The translations under genes were made by a program, and so were the position numbers. The notes under the pieces were generated by a model. The model was given only the letters and a program-made list of their open reading frames with translations. It ran no database searches and was not told the DNA's origin. 64,000 bases of DNA from CAWIVH01 sp963839475 (GTDB lineage: Bacteria; Acidobacteriota; UBA6911): positions 372,001 to 436,000 of the forward strand of contig CAWIVH010000021.1 of assembly GCA_963839475.1 (NCBI GenBank), in the 5' to 3' direction. This document shows, one piece after another, positions 53,763 to 62,684 of this stretch (positions are counted from its first letter, which is position 1; each line of letters opens with the position of its first letter).

Positions 53763-54980
53763 GTGAAAGAAATTCCTGTGGATTCACCTGCTGCGACGAG
53801 TGCCGTTTATCGCAAGGGCCTGCCGGCTACGATAGCCATTACGTTGCTCTTTGCCTTTTTCGCAGCCTTTTTCGCCGTAGGCCAGGGCGCCTTCAAGAGT
53901 GTTCGGAGTGCAGTTCTCAACCTCGCCGCAATAGGATTTTCCTGCCTGATCCTGTTCCAGATCTTCCACACCGGACAAGTCCATCGATGGCGGCGCATAT
54001 TTTTCGTAACCTACGCCATCGCGTTTGCGATTTCATTTGTCTGGTGGACCATGGGGGATCGCGGACACATGTGGTTATTGGATTCGGAAACACTTTATTC
54101 CCAGGCGCCGATGTGCCACATCGTCGTGCCCATGCTGCTTCTGCCGCTCGCCTTTACAAAAGAGGTCATTTTCCCAGGTTCCTTTGAAGGCGTGGCCTTC
54201 ATGATCCTTTTTGTCGGGGTGGTTGGACTCGTATACGGCAGGGCTTTCTGCGCATGGGGATGTTTCTTTGGCGGGCAGGACGAGCTCTTTTCGGGGCTAC
54301 CCCTCGCGCGCCGATGGAAACTGCGGGTTCTTGCCCCCACGATACGCTATTTCTCCTTCGGGCTGCTGTCCTTCATCATCCTCCACTCATTCGCCACCAT
54401 GACCCCAACCTATTGTTTCTGGCTCTGCCCGTTCAAGACCAGCAGCGAGTTCATTGAGGTGAACTCCTTTGTAAGAGTCATTCAGGTATTCATTTTTGTC
54501 AGCCTCTGGATTCTGCTGGCGGTTTTCCTGCCGGCGATTTCCAAAAAGCGAATCCAATGTGGGTTGTTCTGCCCGATGGGAGCATTCCTCAGTTGCACAA
54601 GCCGGGCCAATTTGTTCGGACTCAAGATTAACAGGCAGCAATGCCGGGACTGTAATCGTTGCATTGATGCCTGCCCAACGTTCTCGATGACCCGGGAATC
54701 TCTTGCCGCCGGAAAGGCCACCATCACCTGCAACAAATGCGGCGCGTGCATCGACTCCTGCCCGGACGGCGCCATCGGCTATACCGTCCTTGGAGTCCAA
54801 TTCCCGTTTCGCACCGGGCAGCCCGCAGCCGGCCAGGGATTCTGGCGACGATTGGGAAGAGAGCTTTGGGATCCCGGTGTGATTTTCATATTCGGGGTCT
54901 TCACCGTCGGAACCGTTATGGCATCTCAATACCTGGTTGATTCTGTTTCCAGGCTGCTCCGGTACTTCGGGGGGATTTGA
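53763..54980 (+). CDS. NapH/NosR-like membrane polyferredoxin
   Basis: The 405-residue membrane protein has about six helices, cysteine motifs at the membrane surface (CAWGCFFGG, YCFWLCPF, CGLFCPMG), and two [4Fe-4S] ferredoxin motifs (CRDCNRCIDACP and CNKCGACIDSCP). Related proteins (NapH, NosR, CcoG) move electrons through the inner membrane. The start is a GTG at 53763. The donor and acceptor are not evident, although copper genes lie next door. The downstream gene starts one base after its stop. Confidence 0.85.
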   Translation: MKEIPVDSPAATSAVYRKGLPATIAITLLFAFFAAFFAVGQGAFKSVRSAVLNLAAIGFSCLILFQIFHTGQVHRWRRIFFVTYAIAFAISFVWWTMGDRGHMWLLDSETLYSQAPMCHIVVPMLLLPLAFTKEVIFPGSFEGVAFMILFVGVVGLVYGRAFCAWGCFFGGQDELFSGLPLARRWKLRVLAPTIRYFSFGLLSFIILHSFATMTPTYCFWLCPFKTSSEFIEVNSFVRVIQVFIFVSLWILLAVFLPAISKKRIQCGLFCPMGAFLSCTSRANLFGLKINRQQCRDCNRCIDACPTFSMTRESLAAGKATITCNKCGACIDSCPDGAIGYTVLGVQFPFRTGQPAAGQGFWRRLGRELWDPGVIFIFGVFTVGTVMASQYLVDSVSRLLRYFGGI

Positions 54981-54981
54981 A

Positions 54982-55854
54982 ATGGCTGGCGAAATGATAT
55001 CGCGGCATCGCTGGGTGTCCCATTTCATGATGGTTATTTCGCTTCTGGCAGCCTGCGTCCTGGTGCCCCTCGGGTTCATTTTGAGCGGTTCATTTGCTTC
55101 CTGGCTGAAAGCAACCGGGGTACACGCGAGCCCGAACTTTGATGATGGCGCCCTCGTAGCGGAGTTTACCGGTTTCACGACTCCCTCCCCAGTTCGTGCG
55201 GGAAGCCTCAACGAGGAAGGCGCCGACCCCGCGATTTCCATCCAGAAATTTGCGGTGAAAAAAGTCGCGTTTCGCCGGTTCTCAGGGATTGGGATCGAAC
55301 CGCGACTGAACCTTTGCTTCGGATTTGACCGCGTTCTGGGAAATCCTAAGGGTGATGGAGGTGAGCTCGGTTCCACGGTAATTCATGTTTATCTCAAGGC
55401 GCCGGGCAGAACTGGCGAAACTCCTGATTCGAACCGGGCGGCGAGGGTTGAATTTGAGGAATCCGGTTGGGACTTCGAAATCATCGTGGACGGCTATCAC
55501 GAGCAGGCCAGGATTTTTGACAGTTGCGGCAATCTCCTGGGGCAGGGGCTCGGTCTCTATGTACGCCATGAAGAATCCTCCGGCCAGGGATCGGGCAAAG
55601 GTGCCGGCTCACTGGCAGGCCATACCAAAGTGACGGCAGGCCTTCCTATGAAGCTAGTAGGAGATCCGGCGATCGGGGAATGGCGAGCGTATGTCCTGGT
55701 AGGGTTGGCCGATTCGCGTCACCCCTCGATGATGCTGCATTCCGGCCGGGATGGTAGCCTCACGATCTACCGCGCCGTGCTCGCCCAGGACCGTCCGATC
55801 GTGCCGGGCGAGACGCCACGCCTGCATGCATTCGTGATCAGGAATCCTTCCTAA
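54982..55854 (+). CDS. Membrane-anchored extracytoplasmic protein, glucodextranase-C-like
   Basis: A 290-residue protein with one N-terminal helix (residues 13-36) and a mostly beta extracytoplasmic part. The region GEWRAYVLVGLADSRHP resembles the C-terminal binding domain of glucodextranase-like proteins, a weak visual match. It begins one base after the polyferredoxin gene, so it is likely its partner. No catalytic motif is visible. Confidence 0.55.
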   Translation: MAGEMISRHRWVSHFMMVISLLAACVLVPLGFILSGSFASWLKATGVHASPNFDDGALVAEFTGFTTPSPVRAGSLNEEGADPAISIQKFAVKKVAFRRFSGIGIEPRLNLCFGFDRVLGNPKGDGGELGSTVIHVYLKAPGRTGETPDSNRAARVEFEESGWDFEIIVDGYHEQARIFDSCGNLLGQGLGLYVRHEESSGQGSGKGAGSLAGHTKVTAGLPMKLVGDPAIGEWRAYVLVGLADSRHPSMMLHSGRDGSLTIYRAVLAQDRPIVPGETPRLHAFVIRNPS

Positions 55855-56066
55855 GAAAACTCTCCCAGGCAGCGCAGAATTTACGCACCTGCTTTGCATA
55901 GATATGGGCATGGACGATCCGGAGTCCGCCGGTGATTCGAAGGGAGGACCGAGCATGTGCTGCTGGCGATGCAATTAAGTCAGGCAAATTTGCTTTTATC
56001 TGGATGCACCTGAACTTATGGAAGGCTCTTTGGAAAGGCCACAACCGCGGGAAGCCGACTGAAGGT
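55855..56066. other. Gap before tRNA-Ala
   Basis: About 210 bases between the membrane-anchored protein and the tRNA on the other strand. I see no supported gene and no convincing signal in it. Confidence 0.4.
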
Positions 56067-56142
<76 letters not shown>

Positions 56143-56182
56143 ACACTCTCCATTGCCGGCCGGCAGCCACCGGCGCGTCGGA

Positions 56183-56211
56183 ATTATCACCGAAGCTTCA
56201 CGCTCTGTCAA
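56183..56211 (-). promoter_or_regulatory. Promoter of tRNA-Ala
   Basis: Minus strand TTGACA (56211-56206), 17-base spacer, GATAAT (56188-56183); predicted start about 34 bases before the tRNA. Confidence 0.65.
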
Positions 56212-56235
56212 ATAAAACGCTTATCCAATGGGAGC

Positions 56236-57207
56236 CTAGCTGATCGAAACAGGTACGGGCGTAAACGATAGTATCAAGATGCCCAGCGCAATCACTCCCA
56301 GCCAAACCCTGGTACGATCCAAAGGCAACTCATCTAAGAGTGTAGGAGGATGGTAGAAGCGGTACCTGGCCCCGAGAACCAGCAAGAGGGTTCCGAACAG
56401 GAGGTAGGTCGGAAGGGGCCAACCGATGAGACTCACGGCCATCAAAGCTACAGCGCCAAAAATGGAAATGCGTTTTTGACGTTGGCGGCCGAAAATGGCG
56501 TAGGCAATATGACCACCGTCTAACTGCCAAATGGGGAATAGGTTGAGGGAGGTCGCGAGCAGGCCGAACCATGCCGCCATGGCTATGGGATGAGCAATCA
56601 TATCGTGTTGAGCCGGCCGATAACCGAGCACTATTCGCCCGATCAGGCGAAAAATCAGAGGCTCTCCGAAATTGATCGAGCCTCGAATAGTGCCCCTCGG
56701 GATAAGATGAGATTGAGCTATCCCTACAATCAGTGCCGGAAGCACGAACGCGAAGCCGGCCAGTGGTCCCGCAATTCCTACATCGAACAATGCCCGCTTG
56801 TGCTGAAATGGCGATTTGATTTTTATAAAGGCCCCCAGAGTCCCGGCGATTGAAACCGGCAGGGGAAGAAAATAAGGTGGAGTGCAGCGAATAGAATAAT
56901 AGCGGCAGGCAAAGAAATGCCCGAATTCATGGGCCAGCAGGATCATAAGGAAGGTAAATGAAAAAGGCAGTCCGAGCAGCAGAAAGTGAGGATGGCCCAG
57001 GAGAAATCCGATGCTGAAATCTCCCCCTACGTAGGACAACCCAGCAAGAGTCATGCTGAGGAACGTAATCAGGAATAGGATAAGTGAAACGATCCATTCC
57101 CGCGGACCAGGGGATTCATAGGGGGGGACAGGCCATGCAACCGGATCGGAACCTGACGTCATATTCAGAACCGGTCCATGCATTTCGGACGGATGATCAC
57201 TGCTCAC
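56236..57207 (-). CDS. Site-2-type intramembrane metalloprotease (M50 family)
   Basis: The 323-residue protein has about seven helices with the zinc motif HEFGH (93-97) in the membrane and the second family motif NLFPIWQLDGG (near residue 230). Members cleave membrane-bound substrates within the bilayer, often anti-sigma factors or signal peptides. The N-terminal 35 residues are cytosolic and polar. No PDZ domain is visible, unlike RseP, so it belongs with the smaller M50 members; the substrate is unknown. Confidence 0.9.
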   Translation of the reverse strand: MSSDHPSEMHGPVLNMTSGSDPVAWPVPPYESPGPREWIVSLILFLITFLSMTLAGLSYVGGDFSIGFLLGHPHFLLLGLPFSFTFLMILLAHEFGHFFACRYYSIRCTPPYFLPLPVSIAGTLGAFIKIKSPFQHKRALFDVGIAGPLAGFAFVLPALIVGIAQSHLIPRGTIRGSINFGEPLIFRLIGRIVLGYRPAQHDMIAHPIAMAAWFGLLATSLNLFPIWQLDGGHIAYAIFGRQRQKRISIFGAVALMAVSLIGWPLPTYLLFGTLLLVLGARYRFYHPPTLLDELPLDRTRVWLGVIALGILILSFTPVPVSIS

Positions 57208-57273
57208 AGGACTTTGGGCTTTCCGACTGCATACTTCACCAGGTCGAGGACCTGCTGAATGGCGGGAGAGGAG

Positions 57274-57549
57274 CTATACGATACGATCAGCCCGAATCTC
57301 CTTGCCTGGCTTGAACCGGATGGTTTTTCCCGGCGGTATGGCGACCTCTTCTCCGGTTCGGGGATTTCGACCCACGCCACTCTTGCGCGGCTTGACGATA
57401 AAGACACCAAAGCCGCGCAATTCGATCCGATCTCCCCGCTTCAGCGCATTCTTGAGGGAATCAAAAACAGATTCCACCGCAATCTCGGCCTTAACCTTCG
57501 TGATGTTCATCTGCTCAGCCACGCGGTTCACGATGTCCTGTTTAATCAC
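57274..57549 (-). CDS. HU/IHF family DNA-binding protein
   Basis: A 91-residue nucleoid protein: MIKQDIVNRVAEQMNITK at the N-terminus, GFGVFIVKPRKSGVGRNPRTG (the DNA-arm, quoted by GFG and RNPRTGE) and a basic C-terminus. Length and motifs match HU and IHF subunits. GGAGG precedes the ATG and a strong promoter lies upstream. Confidence 0.93.
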   Translation of the reverse strand: MIKQDIVNRVAEQMNITKVKAEIAVESVFDSLKNALKRGDRIELRGFGVFIVKPRKSGVGRNPRTGEEVAIPPGKTIRFKPGKEIRADRIV

Positions 57550-57576
57550 GCTGAACCTCCATAAGTTGGTGATGGG

Positions 57577-57605
57577 ATTTTATTTGTGGTCACGGAGCCT
57601 GTCAA
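57577..57605 (-). promoter_or_regulatory. Promoter of the HU gene
   Basis: Minus strand TTGACA (57605-57600), 17-base spacer, TAAAAT (57582-57577). It is close to consensus, as expected for an abundant protein. Confidence 0.65.
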
Positions 57606-57615
57606 GTCATTTCTA

Positions 57616-57644
57616 TTTACAGGTTTAGACGGGGATGCTAGACT
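57616..57644 (+). promoter_or_regulatory. Promoter of the dcd operon
   Basis: TTTACA (57616-57621), 17-base spacer, TAGACT (57639-57644), about 50 bases before dcd and divergent from the HU promoter. Confidence 0.5.
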
Positions 57645-57695
57645 CTCGCCTCCGAATCGCAGGTTTAAAACCGCGGTGATTCTAAAGGAGGCGCG

Positions 57696-58250
57696 ATGTC
57701 TGTTTTGCCGGATAAATGGATAAGACTCATGGCCAAGAAACACGCCATGATCGAGCCTTTTGCCGAAGGCAAACCGCGAAAAGGAAGGATCTCTTACGGC
57801 ACTTCATCCTACGGATATGATTTCCGGTTGGCCGGTGAATTCAAAGTGCCGGTGCATTCAGGTGAAGCCTGTCTGGATCCGAAAAGTGTGCAGAATCTGA
57901 AGTTTCAGGATACGACGGGAAAGAGCTGCATCATTCCGCCCCGGTCTTACATTCTCGGCCGATCGCTGGAGTACATGCGCATACCCAGGGATATCCTGGT
58001 ATTATGCCAGGGCAAATCGACCTATGCGCGCTGTGGCGTGATTGTAAACGTAACCCCTTTGGAACCCGAATGGCAGGGATACATCACCCTCTCGCTCGTA
58101 AATGCCGGCCCCTTACCCGTCAGGATTTATGCCAATGAAGGGATCGGCCAGATGGTATTCTTTCGAGCGGAAAGCGAGTGCATTATTTCCTACGCCGATC
58201 GCAAGGGCAAATACCAGGCTCAGCAGAATATCCAGGTCGCAAGAGTCTGA
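57696..58250 (+). CDS. dcd: dCTP deaminase
   Basis: Deaminates dCTP to dUTP in thymidylate synthesis. The 184-residue protein has the family blocks SYGTSSYGYDFRL, GKSTYARCGV, NVTPLEPEWQG (containing the catalytic Glu) and NEGIGQMVF. Ribosome binding site AAAGGAGG precedes the ATG. Whether the enzyme is mono- or bifunctional (with dUTPase) is not decidable by eye. Confidence 0.93.
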   Translation: MSVLPDKWIRLMAKKHAMIEPFAEGKPRKGRISYGTSSYGYDFRLAGEFKVPVHSGEACLDPKSVQNLKFQDTTGKSCIIPPRSYILGRSLEYMRIPRDILVLCQGKSTYARCGVIVNVTPLEPEWQGYITLSLVNAGPLPVRIYANEGIGQMVFFRAESECIISYADRKGKYQAQQNIQVARV

Positions 58251-58256
58251 TTCCTC

Positions 58257-58880
58257 ATGCGTTTCGACAAAAACGGAATCGAGCCGCTGATAAAAATGAC
58301 AGAATCCGGCCGTGAAATAAGAAACAATGACGCACATAGCCGCAATAAAGCCGGGCTGTTTTTGCGTTGCATCTTTCTTATCCTCCTGGCCTCAGGCGCC
58401 ATCTCAACGAGTTCCTGCGGATATAAAGTGCGAAGCTCGATAGGAAAGCTGCCCGATGGGATCCAGTCGCTCGGAGTGCCGATTTTTAAAAACTCGAGCC
58501 ATCAATTCAAACTAGAGCAGCGTGTTACAGGCGCCGTGATTAAGGAGCTATCAGCGCGCACCCGAATTCCGATCAGCGCCAAATCGGGCGATACGGATGC
58601 CGTGCTTATGGGAGAGATTCACAACGTGAGTGCCAGCCCGGTAACTTTCAGCTCTGAAACCTCTTTCGCATCCGCATTCCTGATCACCGTGCAGATGAGC
58701 GTCAAGCTGGTTCGCACGAAGGACGCCGCAGTCCTATGGGAAAATGGCAGTTTCCTTTATAGGGAGCGTTACGTTTTGAATACCAACGTCACCGATTTTT
58801 TCTCGGAAGATAATCCCGCTCTGGACCGGCTGTCGCAGGATTTTGCCTCAAGTCTTGTCAGCACCCTGCTCAAGCGCTGA
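58257..58880 (+). CDS. lptE: LptE-like LPS-assembly lipoprotein
   Basis: The 207-residue protein has an N-terminal hydrophobic segment, a lipobox-like SSC-GY (TSSCGYKV) and the LptE pattern LPDGIQSLGVPIFKNSS followed by ALLxxx helix and strands. LptE helps LptD insert LPS in the outer leaflet. The start is uncertain: ATG 58257 is used, with ATG 58296 as alternative. Position before holA is as in many diderm genomes. Confidence 0.8.
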   Translation: MRFDKNGIEPLIKMTESGREIRNNDAHSRNKAGLFLRCIFLILLASGAISTSSCGYKVRSSIGKLPDGIQSLGVPIFKNSSHQFKLEQRVTGAVIKELSARTRIPISAKSGDTDAVLMGEIHNVSASPVTFSSETSFASAFLITVQMSVKLVRTKDAAVLWENGSFLYRERYVLNTNVTDFFSEDNPALDRLSQDFASSLVSTLLKR

Positions 58881-58885
58881 AGAAT

Positions 58886-59878
58886 ATGCCCATCATTACG
58901 GTTGCCGATCTTGAGTCCGACGCCAGAAAGGGTGCTTTCAGAGCCGTTTATTTGCTCCTGGGCCCGGAAACCTACCTTCGGCGGCAAACGCTTCTATTCT
59001 TCAAGTCGAGCATTCTCGATGCTGCGTCGGCAAGCTTCAATTATTCCGAATACTCTTTTCGCACGGACACCATACAAATGGCGCTGATTTCCGCGCAGAC
59101 CTTTCCATTCGCGGCGCGTTTCAGGCTTGTGGTAGCCACGGACCTTGAGAACCTGGACTCCAATAGCCAGGACGAAATGGTCCAGTACCTGAAAAATCCA
59201 TCCCCGAAAACAGTCCTGGTCCTTGAGGCGGAAGAACTGGATAAGCGGACCGTGTTCTTTCGCAGCTTGAGGGAAAAAGCAGCGGTGATCGAGTTTCCCA
59301 AGATAAAGCGCGCGGATATGCAGCGGTGGTGCGAATCGCACATCCGCTCGCAAGGATATAAGATCAGCCCGGGTGCCCTTAAAAAGCTTGTCGATCTCGC
59401 CGGCTCCGACCTTCAATCACTGGCAGCGGAAGCGGAAAAGCTGATCCTCTTTGCGGGGGAGGGAAGAGTAATCCCCGACGCCGCTGTCGAGAATCTCGTA
59501 CAGGTAAGCGTACAACAAAGCATTTTCGAACTATCCCGGACTATTGCGAACAGAGACCGAGCGGCAGGTCTTAAGCTGCTGGCCGTACTACTGGAATCGG
59601 GAGAGAGCCCCATTGGAATCCTGGCGCTAATCGCCAGGCACTTTCGTCAGCTGATCATCGCCAAGGAGCTTTTGGGTGCGGGGCGGGAGTTCGCGGAAAT
59701 CGGAGCTGCCACCCAAGTGCCTGCCTTCGCCCTGGAGGAATTCCTCCGGCAGGCCAAGGGATTCAATGCCGACCAAGCCCGCAGGATTTATATCAAGCTG
59801 TCGGATCTCGATCGGCGCATGAAATCATCCCGGGGAGATCCGAAAATGCTCCTCGAAAACCTTATCTGTACCATTTGA
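58886..59878 (+). CDS. holA: DNA polymerase III delta subunit
   Basis: Clamp-loader subunit of 330 residues. N-terminal ATPase-like fold with YLLLGPETYLRRQTLLF, the middle KRADMQRWCESHIRSQGYKIS region and the C-terminal helical bundle (ILALIARHFRQLIIAKELL). It opens the beta clamp during loading. Starts five bases after the LptE-like gene, forming the common lptE-holA pair. Confidence 0.9.
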   Translation: MPIITVADLESDARKGAFRAVYLLLGPETYLRRQTLLFFKSSILDAASASFNYSEYSFRTDTIQMALISAQTFPFAARFRLVVATDLENLDSNSQDEMVQYLKNPSPKTVLVLEAEELDKRTVFFRSLREKAAVIEFPKIKRADMQRWCESHIRSQGYKISPGALKKLVDLAGSDLQSLAAEAEKLILFAGEGRVIPDAAVENLVQVSVQQSIFELSRTIANRDRAAGLKLLAVLLESGESPIGILALIARHFRQLIIAKELLGAGREFAEIGAATQVPAFALEEFLRQAKGFNADQARRIYIKLSDLDRRMKSSRGDPKMLLENLICTI

Positions 59879-59900
59879 TATATTCGAGAGGAACAGCCAG

Positions 59901-59930
59901 CCCGCGTAGAAAGTCTTTCAGCTACGCGGG
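59901..59930. terminator. Hairpin between convergent holA and rpsT
   Basis: A perfect 9-bp stem CCCGCGTAG (59901-59909) and CTACGCGGG (59922-59930) sits between the two converging genes. A T-run is lacking on both sides, so it is a possible bidirectional terminator. Confidence 0.5.
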
Positions 59931-59962
59931 TCTGTAGGGGCAGGTCGATTCTGATCGATGCG

Positions 59963-60244
59963 CTAGTCTTTTGCGGCGGAAGCAATTGCCTTATTCAGCC
60001 TTTTGGTGAGCCTGGATTTTCGGCGCCCTGCGGCGTTCTTGCTCAACGCTTTCTTTTTGGCGGCCTTGTCCACCACAGAGTAGAGTTCCGAGAGGTTGGC
60101 CTTGGGGTCGGCAATTTTTCCCGATTCTACCTCTGCCACAAACGATTTCAGCTCAGTTCGCAAAGTGCTCCGGTTGCTGCGGTTACGTAGATTCCTTTTC
60201 TGACTCTGCCGGTGGGCTTTGAGGGCCGACGCATGATTCGCCAT
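59963..60244 (-). CDS. rpsT: Ribosomal protein S20
   Basis: A 93-residue, Lys/Arg/Ala-rich helical protein with the S20 N-terminus (ANHASALKAHRQSQKRN) and the C-terminal RKSRLTKRLNKAI. AAAAGGAG precedes the start. Its leader of about 66 bases contains an imperfect CCCGGGAC/GTCCGGG hairpin; S20 regulates its own translation in E. coli, so feedback control is conceivable. Confidence 0.94.
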   Translation of the reverse strand: MANHASALKAHRQSQKRNLRNRSNRSTLRTELKSFVAEVESGKIADPKANLSELYSVVDKAAKKKALSKNAAGRRKSRLTKRLNKAIASAAKD

Positions 60245-60317
60245 TCTAAATTGCTCCTTTTAATCTCGAGTGCTAAAGTCCCGGACAGAAACTCTCGTCC
60301 CGGGGGATAAAACTGTT

Positions 60318-60346
60318 AATCTACAAGAGTTTAAGCAGAGTGTCAA
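60318..60346 (-). promoter_or_regulatory. Promoter of rpsT
   Basis: Minus strand TTGACA (60346-60341), 17-base spacer, TAGATT (60323-60318). The -35 lies in one arm of the palindrome at 60342-60365. Confidence 0.65.
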
Positions 60347-60365
60347 CGCCTATTTTAGCGTTGAC
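60342..60365. promoter_or_regulatory. Palindrome linking the rpsT and phoH promoters
   Basis: GTCAACGC (60342-60349) and GCGTTGAC (60358-60365) form a perfect 8-bp inverted repeat with an 8-base spacer; each arm contains the -35 of one promoter. Part of the symmetry is forced by the two TTGAC motifs, but three extra matched bases extend it. Confidence 0.5.
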
Positions 60366-60389
60366 TTGCCGCCGGGCCGAGCTTAGAAT
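60361..60389 (+). promoter_or_regulatory. Promoter of phoH
   Basis: TTGACT (60361-60366), 17-base spacer, TAGAAT (60384-60389). The leader to phoH is about 100 bases and could encode a 17-residue peptide (ATG 60449) ending on the phoH start. Confidence 0.6.
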
Positions 60390-60499
60390 TTCCCTAGACA
60401 TGAGCGAGCAGAGCGCAGGCGCCAGGATTCGCTGCAGGACAGAGCCGCAATGAGGGTACAAAGAAACATTTTTTCCACCGGGCTCCGCCTGACCCTTAA

Positions 60500-61465
60500 A
60501 TGAGAAAAGTCCTTCTTTCTGACCGCAGCCTGCAACTTCTGTTTGGGCCCCTCGACGAAAATATTCGATTTTTGGAAAACCTTTTCGGCGTCACGATCCA
60601 CTCACGTGATTCCTCCATTGCCATCGACGGGGAAGAGGAAGACGTGGCGGCCCTGGAAAAGATCCTGATCGATTTTTCCACTCTAGTGGAACGAGGGCAT
60701 TCCATCACCAACGGGGATCTTAAAGCGGCCTTTAAGCAGATTGCGGAAGACGCAGCCCTTTCGCTGCACGACTTCTTCCCGAAAATGCAGCTGCTCGCGG
60801 GTGGCAAAAAACAGGTGACGCCCAAGAGCCTGAACCAGCGCAAGTATATCGATTCCATCCGCAAAAACGACATCGTCTTCGGGATTGGACCAGGGGGAAC
60901 CGGCAAAACTTTTCTCGCCGTTGCCATGGCACTTACCTACCTCATGGAAAAAACCGTTTCCCGAATCGTTTTGACACGGCCGGCTGTTGAGGCGGGAGAG
61001 CGCCTTGGTTTCCTGCCGGGAGATATCGAAGAAAAAATCAATCCCTACTTGCGTCCGCTCTATGATGCTTTGCACCTTCTGATGGAAGGTGAAAAGATCC
61101 AGAGATTCATGGAAACCGGTGTGATCGAAATTGCCCCACTCGCGTTCATGCGGGGTCGGACTTTGAGCGATGCTTTTATCATTCTCGACGAGGCTCAGAA
61201 TACAACCTCTGAGCAGATGAAGATGTTTCTTACCCGCATCGGAATGAACTCCAAAGCGGTTATCACCGGAGATGTAACCCAAATAGATCTCCCCACGAGC
61301 AGGAATTCAGGTCTTATCGAAGCGCGGACCGTCTTGAACTCGGTTGAAGGCCTTGCCTTTTGTTATTTCAACGAAAAGGACGTGGTGCGCCATCATCTGG
61401 TCAGGCTGATTATCAAGGCCTATCAGCAGCATGCGGAAAAAGAGTCTGGAGCGAGCGGAAACTAA
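60500..61465 (+). CDS. phoH: PhoH-like P-loop ATPase
   Basis: The 321-residue protein has an N-terminal KH-like region and a PhoH ATPase core: Walker A GPGGTGKTFLA (near residue 135), RPAVEAGERLGFLPGD, and Walker B AFIILDEAQNTT. PhoH/YbeZ proteins act in RNA metabolism and stress response together with YbeY. The gene is followed by ddl with one base between. Confidence 0.93.
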   Translation: MRKVLLSDRSLQLLFGPLDENIRFLENLFGVTIHSRDSSIAIDGEEEDVAALEKILIDFSTLVERGHSITNGDLKAAFKQIAEDAALSLHDFFPKMQLLAGGKKQVTPKSLNQRKYIDSIRKNDIVFGIGPGGTGKTFLAVAMALTYLMEKTVSRIVLTRPAVEAGERLGFLPGDIEEKINPYLRPLYDALHLLMEGEKIQRFMETGVIEIAPLAFMRGRTLSDAFIILDEAQNTTSEQMKMFLTRIGMNSKAVITGDVTQIDLPTSRNSGLIEARTVLNSVEGLAFCYFNEKDVVRHHLVRLIIKAYQQHAEKESGASGN

Positions 61466-61466
61466 A

Positions 61467-62573
61467 ATGGAAAATAAGCAACGGATCCGCCTGGGCATAC
61501 TTTTCGGAGGACGGTCCGGCGAGCATGAAGTGTCGCTGGTCTCCACCGCCTCGGTCATCAGCGCTCTTGATCCTGGAAGATTCGACATTACTGCGATTGG
61601 GATAACCAAGTCGGGAAATCTGGCCACTGCCGAAGAGGTTTGTCGCATGTTGCCTCTGCCTCTGATGCAGCGCGTCCGGCCATACGGAGCACTTTCCGGG
61701 GCTTCGGCCGGGGGCTGGCTGCTTCCCGAGGCTTGCGATCCGTCCTCGCCGCACAACGGAAATTTCCCCGAGGTAATCTTCCCGCTTTTGCACGGGCCTT
61801 ACGGAGAGGATGGAACGATCCAGGGGCTGATGGAAATCGCCGATTTGCCCTATCTCGGCTGCGGCGTCCTGGCGTCCGCCGTGGGGATGGACAAGGACGT
61901 GATGAAACGTCTGTTCGCGCATGCCGGGTTTCCCACTCTTCCTTACAGCTGCGTGCGAACGCGCGACCTGCAGGGGCACATGGATGATATCCGACTGGCC
62001 GCGGAATCGGCTTTTGGATACCCCATGTTCTCCAAGCCCGCCAACCTGGGCTCGTCTGTGGGTGTGATCAAAATCCACGATCGGAGGGAATTTGCGGAAG
62101 CCGTGAGCTTTTCTTCCCAGTTCGACAGCAAGATCCTCATTGAAAAGGGGATCGACGCCAGGGAACTGGAATGCGCCATCCTGGGAAACGAAGATCCGGA
62201 AGCCTCCGCCGTCGGCGAAGTGATCCCATCCCGTGAGTTTTACGACTACGAAGCGAAATACGACGATCCTGACAGCCGCGTGGAAATTCCCGCGAAGATC
62301 CCAGATAAGACGGCTGAAGAAATCAGGCGGCTGGCGATCGGCGCATTCCAATGCATCGATGGCGCGGGCCTGGCCAGGGTCGATTTCTTCCTGGAGCGCG
62401 CCAGCGGAAAGATCTGGTTGAATGAGATCAACACCATGCCGGGATTCACGCCGATCAGCATGTATCCAAAACTCTGGGCTGCGCAGGGCCTCGGTTTTGA
62501 GGAACTGGTTGTTCGCCTTATAGAGTTGGCAAGGGACCGGCATCAGCAAAAAAAATCGCGTCGTATTTCATGA
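61467..62573 (+). CDS. ddl: D-alanine-D-alanine ligase
   Basis: Cell-wall enzyme making the D-Ala-D-Ala dipeptide. The 368-residue protein is a canonical Ddl: FGGRSGEHEVSLVSTASV at the N-terminus, KPANLGSSVGV, EKGIDARELECAILGN and the Mg site NEINTMPGFTPISMYP. It starts one base after the phoH stop. Its canonical end contrasts with the two ligase-like genes at 21013 and 22035. Confidence 0.94.
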   Translation: MENKQRIRLGILFGGRSGEHEVSLVSTASVISALDPGRFDITAIGITKSGNLATAEEVCRMLPLPLMQRVRPYGALSGASAGGWLLPEACDPSSPHNGNFPEVIFPLLHGPYGEDGTIQGLMEIADLPYLGCGVLASAVGMDKDVMKRLFAHAGFPTLPYSCVRTRDLQGHMDDIRLAAESAFGYPMFSKPANLGSSVGVIKIHDRREFAEAVSFSSQFDSKILIEKGIDARELECAILGNEDPEASAVGEVIPSREFYDYEAKYDDPDSRVEIPAKIPDKTAEEIRRLAIGAFQCIDGAGLARVDFFLERASGKIWLNEINTMPGFTPISMYPKLWAAQGLGFEELVVRLIELARDRHQQKKSRRIS

Positions 62574-62684
62574 GTTTTCGGCGGATAAAAAGGAGGAAAC
62601 CATCCGCTATTCGGGACCGGTCGGAGGAACCGGATCCATAAGAAATAGCAAGCCTGGCAAACTACAAATGAGGAGGGAAAAACC

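Noticed and set aside
61413..62549. 378-codon antisense frame opposite ddl
   Set aside because: Same reason; the plus-strand Ddl motifs are complete and canonical.
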